DNA of 64,000 bases, taken from UBA5420 sp964485345 (lineage in GTDB: Bacteria; Bacillota; Limnochordia; Darwinibacteriales; Darwinibacteriaceae). The notes under the pieces were generated by a model that was not told where the DNA came from, made no database searches, and saw only the letters and a program-made list of their open reading frames with translations. Numbering within the stretch: the stretch's first letter is position 1; every line of letters starts with the position of its first letter. The translations under genes were made by a program, and so were the position numbers. Positions 42,800 through 50,419 of the stretch are shown here, piece after piece. The DNA is taken from contig CAZAJB010000004.1 in assembly GCA_964485345.1 (NCBI GenBank), positions 12,703-76,702 of the forward strand, in the 5' to 3' direction.

Positions 42800-42853
42800 T
42801 TATCCGTAGTTATGCACAGTATCCACAACCGCTGTGGATAACTATGTGGATAC
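42800..42853. promoter_or_regulatory. Remote cluster of DnaA boxes
   Basis: Within 54 bases there are one perfect DnaA box, TGTGGATAA (42833-42841), three with a single mismatch (TTATGCACA 42810-42818, GTATCCACA 42819-42827, TGTGGATAC 42845-42853) and one with two (TTATCCGTA 42800-42808). Two of them form an inverted repeat with a five-base centre. The cluster is about 11.8 kb from dnaA and ends at the stop codon of the TPR gene. Confidence 0.7.
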
Positions 42854-43381
42854 TCATCGGCTGAGAAGATAGAAAAGGGCTAGCCCAATTACGATCAGTA
42901 CAGCCCAACCAACACTCACGATGCGCCGCCTCTTTGGGTTGCGCCGAGTTTCATCGCGGAATCTATGGCGCTCTGACTTGGACGCTTGTTTCATCAAGTC
43001 GACGCCTCGACCGATCTTTCCACTTTTCCTGTACAAGACCCCGAGGTTATGCATGGCCGTCGGGTTACTTGGATCAAGGGCTAGGGCGCGCTCATAGGCT
43101 GCTTTGGCCCGATCTATCCAACCATGCTCGGCATAGATATTGCCGAGGTTCGAGTGTGCGGTTGCCAGTTGGGAGTCAAGGGCCAGCGCTTGGTTGAAAC
43201 AGTCTTCGGCCTGCCGCAAATCGTTGCGCCGAGCATAGACGACCCCTAACTTGTTATATCCATGGGCATGCTCTGGATCCAATTCTACTACTTTGCGCAG
43301 ACATTCTTCCGCGGAATCGAGCTCCCAGGCCTCCAAGTGCACTAACGCCTCTTCATACAGTTTGTCGACTTCGGGTGTCAT
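42854..43381 (-). CDS. TPR-repeat protein with C-terminal membrane anchor
   Basis: A 175-aa protein with about four tetratricopeptide repeats (residues 5-135; repeated AxxxLGxxYxxxGxxxxAxxxxxxALxLDP pattern), a basic linker (HRFRDETRRNPKRRR) and one C-terminal hydrophobic helix (VGWAVLIVIGLALFYLLSR). It is probably tail-anchored with the repeats in the cytoplasm as a scaffold. ATG 43381 has AAGGTGG seven bases upstream; ATG 43414 is possible but sits on what looks like a TATAAT -10 box. The specific role is unknown. Confidence 0.85.
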   Translation of the reverse strand: MTPEVDKLYEEALVHLEAWELDSAEECLRKVVELDPEHAHGYNKLGVVYARRNDLRQAEDCFNQALALDSQLATAHSNLGNIYAEHGWIDRAKAAYERALALDPSNPTAMHNLGVLYRKSGKIGRGVDLMKQASKSERHRFRDETRRNPKRRRIVSVGWAVLIVIGLALFYLLSR

Positions 43382-43444
43382 CAGGCCACCACCTTCGCTC
43401 ATAAGTGCTTCCATTATACCTAAGAGCGTAGGAAATTGCCATCC

Positions 43445-44452
43445 TTATGCCTTCCGATCAAATAGGAGGATGCGCCCGAGATTGGCTAAGATCCAAAGCC
43501 CGGCCAAGCCAAGAATGGGGTAAGCTATCCTAATGAGGGGCCCAAAGCCCAGATGCGATAGGGCAAGAGAGGCTCCAGTAGCTAAGAGGGTTGCCTTGCC
43601 CCAAGTCATGTGTGCCAAGCTCTGCATACGGCTCACCAAGGCCAACAAATGGGCTAGCGCCGTTGAATACATGGACCCCCAGAGCATGACCTGATAAACT
43701 CGTAAAGCGAGGGGCCCCCGGGAAACCACCAGCTCACGCAAGGGAAAGGCCGACTGCAACCCGTCTTGACCCAGGGTGGAGAGGGCCAAGAAAAGCAGAA
43801 CCATGCTGGTTCCTAGAACCAGGTTGCCGACCAAGACTGCAATCCAGCGTTCTTTCTTTGTCTTGAGGTAGGGCTGAACACTGGCCAGGACCGCCAGGGA
43901 GAAACCGAGATTATAGGAGGCATAAAGGGTACCAGCATCCAAGGAAGCCCAAGAATCCTGGTCAAGCAGGCGCTCGCCTACTCCAGGGAGGTATTCAAAG
44001 GTCAAGGCGCAAAGGATGATTACTAGACATGGTGCCAAGTAGGCGCTCACTTTGCTAACGCCGACGGCCCCTTTATAAAGGGCTGCCAGGATCAGTAGCA
44101 CCGTACCGAACTGGAGCATAAGCTTGGGTAGCGCAGTAGATCCTTGAGCACCTATGCCCGCTAGCATGACGCTGGTTCCGATCAAAAGAAACACGGAATA
44201 AAGCCAGTCAAAGGCTTTTGCGACGCTCGGGCCAAAAAGGGAAAAAAGCTCCGCATACGAAGAGATGTTGTGTCTGGCGCAAACCTCAAGAATGAGTGCC
44301 GTGCCCAGTGTGAGCAGGGAGATGGTCAGGGCGATCCCAGCTAGGCCTTGTTTTCCGTAGCTTACGAAAAATACGACCAGTTCTTGACCAGAGGCAAATC
44401 CAGCCCCAATCATCCCTGCAATGTACAGGGCTATAACGGACCACAAGCTCAC
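43445..44452 (-). CDS. YkvI-like membrane protein
   Basis: A 335-aa protein with about ten hydrophobic helices. The start IALYIAGMIGAGFASGQELVVFF and the overall pattern match the YkvI family, distant relatives of amino-acid/polyamine/organocation transporters. A transport function is inferred; no substrate is known. GTG 44452 has GGGGGG seven bases upstream. It is divergent from yyaC, with a sporulation-type promoter for yyaC in the shared gap. Confidence 0.82.
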   Translation of the reverse strand: MSLWSVIALYIAGMIGAGFASGQELVVFFVSYGKQGLAGIALTISLLTLGTALILEVCARHNISSYAELFSLFGPSVAKAFDWLYSVFLLIGTSVMLAGIGAQGSTALPKLMLQFGTVLLILAALYKGAVGVSKVSAYLAPCLVIILCALTFEYLPGVGERLLDQDSWASLDAGTLYASYNLGFSLAVLASVQPYLKTKKERWIAVLVGNLVLGTSMVLLFLALSTLGQDGLQSAFPLRELVVSRGPLALRVYQVMLWGSMYSTALAHLLALVSRMQSLAHMTWGKATLLATGASLALSHLGFGPLIRIAYPILGLAGLWILANLGRILLFDRKA

Positions 44453-44511
44453 ACCACCACCCCCCTAGAGCCTATTCGGGCAGACGGATTGCTATGTGCC
44501 GAACTTTTTGT

Positions 44512-44540
44512 GCATAAACTGTACCAAGGGTGCATAAACT
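44512..44540 (+). promoter_or_regulatory. Sigma-E-like promoter of yyaC
   Basis: GCATAAA (44512-44518), 14 bases, CATAAACT (44533-44540). This matches the sigma-E pattern KMATAWW-N14/15-CATACAHT with one mismatch. The shared GTGCATAAACT direct repeat creates both elements. It lies 30 bases before yyaC. Confidence 0.5.
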
Positions 44541-44569
44541 AAGACAAGTTTACTCCCTGGAGGTGGAGC

Positions 44570-45166
44570 ATGTTTTTTGAATCCGACATAGTGGGACGAA
44601 CTCATTTTGGTGATCCTTTATCTTCGGCAAATCTCGCGGTGACATTGGCTTCTTTGCAGTTAAAACCCTATGTAGACATTGTCTGTGTGGGCACAGATCG
44701 CTCGACAGGAGACGCTTTAGGCCCCTTCATTGGATCTGCCTTAGTTAAGAGACAAGAAGAAGGACTCCTACCTAGTAGCGTGGCTGTACACGGAACGATC
44801 CACCATCCAGTACACGCCCTTAATCTTGACGAAACAATAGGCCGAATCAACCAAGATGGCCGTGAAAGCACGATCATAGCCATCGACGCTTGTTTAGGTA
44901 GGGTCAAAAGCATTGGCTACATTTCCGTGAAGAAAGGCCCCTTGCATCCTGGGACGGGGGTTAGTAAACAACTCCCAACGGTAGGCCATTACCACATCAT
45001 CGGTGTTGTGAATGTGGCTGGGTTTATGGAGCATGTGGTATTACAAAACACCCGCCTTAGCCTAGTGATGCAGATGGCGGATGTTATCACAGAAGCTTTG
45101 ACAATGTGTTTAGCCAATCATCTTTCCGCAGTGGAGGCAGCTCCTGGCTCCTGGCAGACGGTTTAG
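44570..45166 (+). CDS. yyaC: YyaC, GPR-like putative spore protease
   Basis: A 198-aa protein of the YyaC family, related to the germination protease GPR fold and found next to spo0J in many spore formers. VDIVCVGTDRSTGDALGPFIGSALV, AIDACLGRVKSIGYISVKKGPLHPGTGVSKQLPTVGHYHIIGVVN and the GFMEHVVLQNTRL segment are characteristic. Its substrate is not known. ATG 44570 has GGAGG six bases upstream, and a sigma-E-like promoter precedes it. It converges on parB, with a parS site between the stops. Confidence 0.9.
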   Translation: MFFESDIVGRTHFGDPLSSANLAVTLASLQLKPYVDIVCVGTDRSTGDALGPFIGSALVKRQEEGLLPSSVAVHGTIHHPVHALNLDETIGRINQDGRESTIIAIDACLGRVKSIGYISVKKGPLHPGTGVSKQLPTVGHYHIIGVVNVAGFMEHVVLQNTRLSLVMQMADVITEALTMCLANHLSAVEAAPGSWQTV

Positions 45167-45191
45167 CAGATATGGACTGTTTCTAAAGGAG

Positions 45192-45207
45192 TGTTCCACG
45201 TGGAACA
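45192..45207. promoter_or_regulatory. parS: parS site 1
   Basis: Perfect 16-bp palindrome TGTTCCACGTGGAACA, fitting the ParB consensus TGTTYCACGTGRAACA. It sits in a longer 24-bp palindrome between the stops of yyaC and parB that, with flanking T-rich sequence, may also end transcription. Confidence 0.95.
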
Positions 45208-45215
45208 CTCCTTAT

Positions 45216-46055
45216 TTAGATCCTATTCATCATTTCCAGAAGTCTCTCTAGTTCCTCATCGGAATAGTAGTCTATAGAGATACGTCCAACACCTTTTTTG
45301 TAGCTCATGGACACCTTTGTCCCGAAGATGCGTTGCAGATTGTCCTCTAAATCCACCAGCTCGGGGCTCTTGATCTTCAGTGTTCCACGTGGAACACCCT
45401 TCGGTTTCTTCAGTAGATCCTCTAATTGGCGGACACTGAGGTCTTCCTTGACCACCCTGTTAGCCAGCTGTGTGCGCTTTTTCGCATCGCCGACGCCCAA
45501 GAGGACTTTGGCATGACCCGTGGATATTCTTCCATCCTGAACCATCTGCTTCTCTGCATAGCCTAGATTTAAGAGTCGCAAGGAGTTAGCCACAGAAGGG
45601 CGCTTCTTACCAACGGCCGTAGCCACTTGATTCTGGGTAAAACTAAACTCGTCTATCAACCGCTGGTAACCCTCTGCTTCTTCGATGGGGTTTAGATTCT
45701 CCCGCTGCAGATTCTCCACCAAAGCTACCTTCATCATATCGACGTCGTCAAAATCACGCACCAGGGCTGGAACTTTCTTGAGACCGGCTAACTCCGCAGC
45801 TCGAACCCTGCGTTCACCAGCGATCAATTGGTATTTATCTCCCCGTTCACGCACTAAAATTGGCTCTAGCAGACCATATTCCCGAATAGAGACTGCCAAC
45901 TCTTCTAGTTTGTCTGGATCGAAGTGCTCTCTGGGCTGAAAGGGGTTGGCTTGGATTTGATCCAAAGCAAGTTCTTCAATCCCAGCTTGACTCCCTGGTT
46001 CTTCTATCTCAGGGATTAAGGCCCTCAATCCTTTTCCCAGTCGTTGTGTGCTCAC
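45216..46055 (-). CDS. parB: Chromosome partitioning protein ParB (Spo0J)
   Basis: A 279-aa CTP-dependent DNA clamp that loads at parS. Motifs: IQANPFQPREHFDPDKLEELAVSI, the CTP box GERRVRAAELAG, ENLQRENLNPIEEAEGYQRL, a helix-turn-helix (TQNQVATAVGKKRPSVANSLRLL) and a C-terminal dimerisation domain. It recruits SMC and, with Soj, orients origins. The start GTG overlaps the soj stop in GTGA. A parS site lies within its own coding sequence, another just downstream. Confidence 0.98.
   Translation of the reverse strand: MSTQRLGKGLRALIPEIEEPGSQAGIEELALDQIQANPFQPREHFDPDKLEELAVSIREYGLLEPILVRERGDKYQLIAGERRVRAAELAGLKKVPALVRDFDDVDMMKVALVENLQRENLNPIEEAEGYQRLIDEFSFTQNQVATAVGKKRPSVANSLRLLNLGYAEKQMVQDGRISTGHAKVLLGVGDAKKRTQLANRVVKEDLSVRQLEDLLKKPKGVPRGTLKIKSPELVDLEDNLQRIFGTKVSMSYKKGVGRISIDYYSDEELERLLEMMNRI
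45381..45396. promoter_or_regulatory. parS: parS site 2, inside parB
   Basis: A second perfect TGTTCCACGTGGAACA in the parB coding region, 189 bases from the first site. A parS inside spo0J is also found in Bacillus subtilis. Confidence 0.95.
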
Positions 46056-46816
46056 GAGCCTAACACCTCCCGCGCTAATCTTTCATAGGCTTCGGCTCCC
46101 TTGGACTTAGGATCATAGAGGGCAATGGGTTGGCCAAAGCTTGGTGCCTCACCCAAACGAACATTGCGGGGAATGATCGATTTATAGACGCGAACCGTAT
46201 TTTGGAAATAGGTCTGCACATCCTCTATAACTTGTTGCGATAGGTTTGTACGCACATCGTACATGGTCATCACAACACCTTCCCACTCCAGGGTCGGGTT
46301 TAGGTGCTCCTGCACCATGGCAATGGTACTCACTAATTGGCTAAGACCTTCTAAGGCATAGTACTCGCATTGAATGGGGACCAAGACGGAGTCTGAGGCA
46401 GTTAAGCCATTGACCGTCAAGAGTCCTAGAGAGGGAGGAGCGTCAATCACTACATAGTCATAACGATTCCGTACCAGCTCAAGGGCCTTCTTCAAGCGAA
46501 ACTCCCTGGAGATCGTGGAGACCAACTCAATCTCCGCTCCCGCCAGATCAATGGTGGCCGGCGCCACGTGAAAGTTCTCAATGGCCGTCGGTTCGATAAT
46601 GCGTTCAATTTTCTCTCCCTCAATCAAGACCGAGTACATGCACCGATGGACCTTTCGCTTCTCAATCCCCACTCCACTCGACGCATTCCCTTGGGGGTCT
46701 ACATCCACCAAAAGGACCCTTTTGCCTGCTAAGGCCAGGTATGCACCTAAGTTCACCGCGGTAGTGCTCTTGCCGACTCCGCCTTTTTGATTAATGATGG
46801 CAATTACTCTAGCCAT
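46052..46816 (-). CDS. parA: Chromosome partitioning ATPase ParA (Soj)
   Basis: A 254-aa deviant Walker ATPase. ARVIAIINQKGGVGKSTTAVNL holds the KGGxGKS signature; LLVDVDPQGNASSG and VVIDAPPSLGLL complete the site. It works with ParB in origin segregation and regulates DnaA in Bacillus. ATG 46816 has GGGGGTGG five bases upstream and overlaps the end of noc by eight bases, so noc, soj and spo0J form one unit. Confidence 0.98.
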   Translation of the reverse strand: MARVIAIINQKGGVGKSTTAVNLGAYLALAGKRVLLVDVDPQGNASSGVGIEKRKVHRCMYSVLIEGEKIERIIEPTAIENFHVAPATIDLAGAEIELVSTISREFRLKKALELVRNRYDYVVIDAPPSLGLLTVNGLTASDSVLVPIQCEYYALEGLSQLVSTIAMVQEHLNPTLEWEGVVMTMYDVRTNLSQQVIEDVQTYFQNTVRVYKSIIPRNVRLGEAPSFGQPIALYDPKSKGAEAYERLAREVLGS

Positions 46817-47690
46817 TTGTCCCACCCCCAATTGGTTTCTTCTTCACTGTGACCACAAGCTCATAGACTTCCTCGTCTTCTCGCTCGTCAACTTTGACCA
46901 CAAGTCCACTAGACTCTAAGGTATCGGTCAGCTGCTTTACACTATTCGTAAAGAGGCGGAGATCCTTGATGATTAACTTCCGTTTTGGCACCGGTTTATC
47001 TCCCTTGACCTTAGGCCTTCCAGGATGAATGAGAGATGTCACCAACTCTTCGGTTTGCTTGACACTCAAGTCATCCCGAACAATTGTTTGTAAAACTTTC
47101 ATTTGTTGTTCGGCACTAGCGAGCCGCAGAAGTGCGCGGCTATGTCGCTCACTCAGCATTTCCCGGGAAATAATCTTCCGAATCTCTGGCGGCAACTTCA
47201 GTAAGCGAATCTTGTTGGCGACGTTGGCCTGGCTAACACCAAGCCGAGTCCCGAGCTCTTCTTGGGTTAGGGAGAATTCCGTCAACAACCTCTCGTAACC
47301 TTCTGCAATCTCAAAGACATGGAGGTCACTGCGCTGCAGATTTTCGATCAGCGCCAGTTCCGCAGCCTCCCGATCTTCCACTTCCCGGATAATAGCAGGG
47401 ACTACTTCCCAGCCCAGCCTCTTGCAGGCCCTAAGTCGACGCTCGCCGACGATCAGTTCATAGCCGACTGTCCCCCTACGGACAACCACGGGCTGCAAGA
47501 GACCATGGGTCTTAATGGACTCTGCCAATTCTGCCAGAGCTCCTTCGTCAAACCCCTGCCTCGGCTGGTACTTCCCGGCGCTTACTAAGTGAATTGGAAC
47601 CGCCTGGACGGCCTCGCTCCAGCTATCAAAGCCTTCGACACTGGGCCCTTCGGAACGTTTGCGATTCAAGAGTACCTCTGTCAATTTCAC
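46809..47690 (-). CDS. noc: Nucleoid occlusion protein Noc
   Basis: A 293-aa ParB paralogue upstream of soj, the Noc position in Bacillus. It has the ParB N-terminal domain (VSAGKYQPRQGFDEGALAELAESI), the CTP box GERRLRACKRLG, ENLQRSDLHVFEIAEGYERLL and a helix-turn-helix (TQEELGTRLGVSQANVANKIRLL). Noc binds scattered sites and blocks division over the nucleoid. A perfect Noc-binding palindrome lies in its own sequence at 47158-47171. GTG 47690 has a GGGGTGA site close upstream. A second ParB-like role cannot be excluded. Confidence 0.9.
   Translation of the reverse strand: MKLTEVLLNRKRSEGPSVEGFDSWSEAVQAVPIHLVSAGKYQPRQGFDEGALAELAESIKTHGLLQPVVVRRGTVGYELIVGERRLRACKRLGWEVVPAIIREVEDREAAELALIENLQRSDLHVFEIAEGYERLLTEFSLTQEELGTRLGVSQANVANKIRLLKLPPEIRKIISREMLSERHSRALLRLASAEQQMKVLQTIVRDDLSVKQTEELVTSLIHPGRPKVKGDKPVPKRKLIIKDLRLFTNSVKQLTDTLESSGLVVKVDEREDEEVYELVVTVKKKPIGGGTNG
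47158..47171. promoter_or_regulatory. Noc-binding sequence inside noc
   Basis: ATTTCCCGGGAAAT, a perfect 14-bp palindrome identical to the Noc-binding consensus established in Bacillus subtilis. It lies about 520 bases into the noc gene. Confidence 0.75.
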
Positions 47691-47757
47691 GGCCTCACCC
47701 CATTCCCAATTACTCTTTTAGTTCTGTATCGAAAGCCCAGTTCCTTCCGGCGCGAGG

Positions 47758-47799
47758 CAAAACAAAAAGAGCCACCTCACAAAAAAGAGGCAGACTCCG
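47758..47799 (-). terminator. Terminator after rsmG
   Basis: On the minus strand an imperfect stem built from 47787-47797 (read as GAGTCTGCCTC) and 47769-47778 (read as GAGGTGGCTC) is followed by TTTTTGTTTTG. It separates rsmG from noc. Confidence 0.65.
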
Positions 47800-47809
47800 T
47801 TGATTGGCA

Positions 47810-48538
47810 CTACAGGGGTTGCTTATTGGGTATCCCCGCTTTTCTCGGGTAGGAGGGGGGAGTGGGTCTGAGCTTACGAAAGACTAAGAGAGTGCGGGCG
47901 CCCATCTCCAAGGGCAGGTCAATATCGAACACTAGTTCTACATCAAGGTTCAGCTCCTTCATAGCCTGCGAGCTTGCCTTGAGTTCGGCTACGGCTTCGC
48001 TCCCCTTGTAGGCCACAAAGCGGCCGCCAACTCTCGTCAGGGGGGTAGCCAACTCCAAGAGAACCGGGAGATGTGCCACGGCACGGCTTAAAACCAGATC
48101 ATAGCCCTGCCTATGGGTTTTATCTTGCCCCGCATCCTCAGCTCGCGCATGCAAGGTACCCAGATTAGTGAGTCCTTGGCTCGTCGCCGTACCCTGCAAG
48201 AACCGGAGCCGCTTACGGAGGGAATCCAGGAGGACAAAGGACCACTCTCGCTTGACAATGGCCAGCGGAACCCCTGGAAAGCCAGCCCCTGTACCTAGAT
48301 CAAGGCAGCTAACCGACTGAGGCCACTCCAAACGCAAGACAGCTAGACTATCTAGGAAATTCTTAATCGCCATTTCCTCCGGCTCCACAATTCTAGTCAG
48401 ATTCAGCGTCTGGTTCGTCTCGACGACCGATTCTGCAAAGTCGGCAAAAGCGGGGAGGGAGGGTGTGAACTCCTCTAAATCCCAGGCCTTCAGGCCAGTT
48501 TCTAGTGCAGTTTGAAAGACCTCTCGCTCAAAACTCAT
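47810..48538 (-). CDS. rsmG: 16S rRNA (guanine527-N7)-methyltransferase RsmG
   Basis: A 242-aa SAM methyltransferase modifying G527 of 16S rRNA near the decoding site; loss gives low-level streptomycin resistance. The SAM motif CLDLGTGAGFPGVPLAI near residue 78, the LNLTRI and FLDSL segments, and LSRAVAHLPVLLE are canonical. The ATG overlaps the mnmG stop in ATGA, with GGAGGGG six bases upstream. It is last in the mnmE-mnmG-rsmG unit. Confidence 0.97.
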   Translation of the reverse strand: MSFEREVFQTALETGLKAWDLEEFTPSLPAFADFAESVVETNQTLNLTRIVEPEEMAIKNFLDSLAVLRLEWPQSVSCLDLGTGAGFPGVPLAIVKREWSFVLLDSLRKRLRFLQGTATSQGLTNLGTLHARAEDAGQDKTHRQGYDLVLSRAVAHLPVLLELATPLTRVGGRFVAYKGSEAVAELKASSQAMKELNLDVELVFDIDLPLEMGARTLLVFRKLRPTPPSYPRKAGIPNKQPL

Positions 48539-50403
48539 TCTGTGCCCCTCCGATCTTCTTGTTCAAGATAGATCAGCAAGACGCTAATGTCTGCCGGATT
48601 TACGCCGGAGACCCTCGATGCCTGCCCGATGGAGCTAGGCCTAATTTCACCAAGACGAGCCGCGGCCTCCCGAGAAAGACCCTTGACTTCATGATAAGGG
48701 AGAGCAGGAGGCAGGAGCTTTTTTTCCATCTGTTCAAATCGTTCTATGGCCGACTCTTGCCTAGCCAGGTAGCCCTGGTATTTCACTTGAATTTCCACTT
48801 GCTCTTGAACCAAGGGGGGAAGTTCAGGTAAATCAGTAAAGTGCTGTAGTTCTTGGTAGGTCAGCTCAGGACGGCGGAGCAAGTCAGCTAAGGTCACCCC
48901 ATGCTTAAGGGGGGCGGTACCAAGCTCCTGCAACTTGGCATTGACCCGGGGAGTTCCACCCAGTGTTGTCTTGCTCAAGCGTTCTACCTCACTGGTTATC
49001 TGCTCCTGCTTCTCTTGGAAGGCGGCATAACGTTCCTCGCTGATTAACCCTAAAGAGTAGCCAAGTGGAGTGAGGCGGGCGTCTGCATTGTCCATACGCA
49101 AGGACAGGCGATACTCTGAACGCGAAGTCATCATGCGGTAGGGTTCCGTAACACCCTTGGTAACTAAGTCATCAATGAGAACCCCAATATAACCCTGGGA
49201 ACGGGGAATCATCACGGGCTCTTCAGCCCTAAGGTAACGACAGGCGTTGATCCCAGCAAGCATGCCCTGGGCCGCCGCTTCTTCGTAACCGGATGTCCCA
49301 TTAATCTGGCCAGCCAAGAAGAGGCCAGCTAGATCCTTGCTCTCCAGAGAAGCCCTGAGGGCCAAGGGATCAATGCAATCGTATTCGATGGCGTAAGCTG
49401 GGCGAAGAATCTCTACCTGCTCGAAGCCGGGAATGGTTTTTAGCATCTCTTCTTGTATGTCATAGGGAAGCGACGTGGAGACACCGCTCAAATAAGCCTC
49501 ATTTGTTTGCCAACCCTCAGGTTCAATAAAAATCTGGTGGCTGTCGCGACCAGGAAACTCCACAATCTTACTCTCAATAGAAGGGCAATAGCGGGGGCCG
49601 GCCCCAGTAATCGCTCCGCTATACATCGCGGTGCGTCCTAAGTTGTCCCGAATAATGCGGTGGGTCTCAGCGGTGGTATACGTGACCCAGCAGGAAACTT
49701 GCTCAATATCTAGGCTTTTTGTCTCAAAAGAGAAGCCGGGAATATTGCTATCTCCAGGGAGTTTCTGCAGCAAGTTGTAGTCCAAGGAACGCAAGTTCAC
49801 CCGCGGGGGCGTACCTGTCTTGAAGCGCATAACCGGAAGCCACTCAGCCAAGACATGGGCTAAAGCCACTGCGGTATGCTGCCCTTGGGGCCCCGACTCA
49901 TACTGAAGTTCACCGATGTGAACGACGGAGCGGAGGTACGTGCCGGTGGCCAGGATCACGGTGGGAGCATGGATCTTCACATCGCCCCGAAGCACCACAC
50001 CCTGGATGGATCCATTTTCGACGAGGAGATCGGTAACCAGGCCTTCCTTGAGAAACACATTCTCTTCTGTTTCCAGAACGCTTTTCATCCGTCTTTGGTA
50101 AAGCTTGCGGTCTAGTTGTACCCGGAGGGATTGCACGGCAGGACCGCGCTTGGTGTTCAGCATCCGCATTTGCATCAGAGTAGCGTCACAGTTCTTGGCC
50201 ATCTCACCCCCGAGAGCATCGACTTCTCGAACTAACGTAGCTTTGCCTGATCCGCCAATACTTGGATTACAGGGCAAAAGGGCCACGTTATCCAAATTTA
50301 GGGTCAGAATTAAGACCCGATGGCCCATACGGCCCGCGGCTAAAGCCGCTTCGACTCCAGCATGTCCGGCCCCGACCACAATTACATCATAACTTTGAGA
50401 CAT
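48535..50403 (-). CDS. mnmG: tRNA uridine 5-carboxymethylaminomethyl modification enzyme MnmG
   Basis: A 622-aa FAD enzyme that with MnmE makes cmnm5U34 in tRNA anticodons. The FAD motif VVGAGHAGVEAALAAGRMGH is at residues 8-27; LPCNPSIGGSGKATLVREVDALGG, the GTYLRS segment, GPRYCPSIE and the C-terminal MnmE-binding domain follow. ATG 50403 has AAGGGG six bases upstream. It starts 16 bases after mnmE ends. Confidence 0.98.
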   Translation of the reverse strand: MSQSYDVIVVGAGHAGVEAALAAGRMGHRVLILTLNLDNVALLPCNPSIGGSGKATLVREVDALGGEMAKNCDATLMQMRMLNTKRGPAVQSLRVQLDRKLYQRRMKSVLETEENVFLKEGLVTDLLVENGSIQGVVLRGDVKIHAPTVILATGTYLRSVVHIGELQYESGPQGQHTAVALAHVLAEWLPVMRFKTGTPPRVNLRSLDYNLLQKLPGDSNIPGFSFETKSLDIEQVSCWVTYTTAETHRIIRDNLGRTAMYSGAITGAGPRYCPSIESKIVEFPGRDSHQIFIEPEGWQTNEAYLSGVSTSLPYDIQEEMLKTIPGFEQVEILRPAYAIEYDCIDPLALRASLESKDLAGLFLAGQINGTSGYEEAAAQGMLAGINACRYLRAEEPVMIPRSQGYIGVLIDDLVTKGVTEPYRMMTSRSEYRLSLRMDNADARLTPLGYSLGLISEERYAAFQEKQEQITSEVERLSKTTLGGTPRVNAKLQELGTAPLKHGVTLADLLRRPELTYQELQHFTDLPELPPLVQEQVEIQVKYQGYLARQESAIERFEQMEKKLLPPALPYHEVKGLSREAAARLGEIRPSSIGQASRVSGVNPADISVLLIYLEQEDRRGTE

Positions 50404-50419
50404 AACGCACCCCTTCCTA

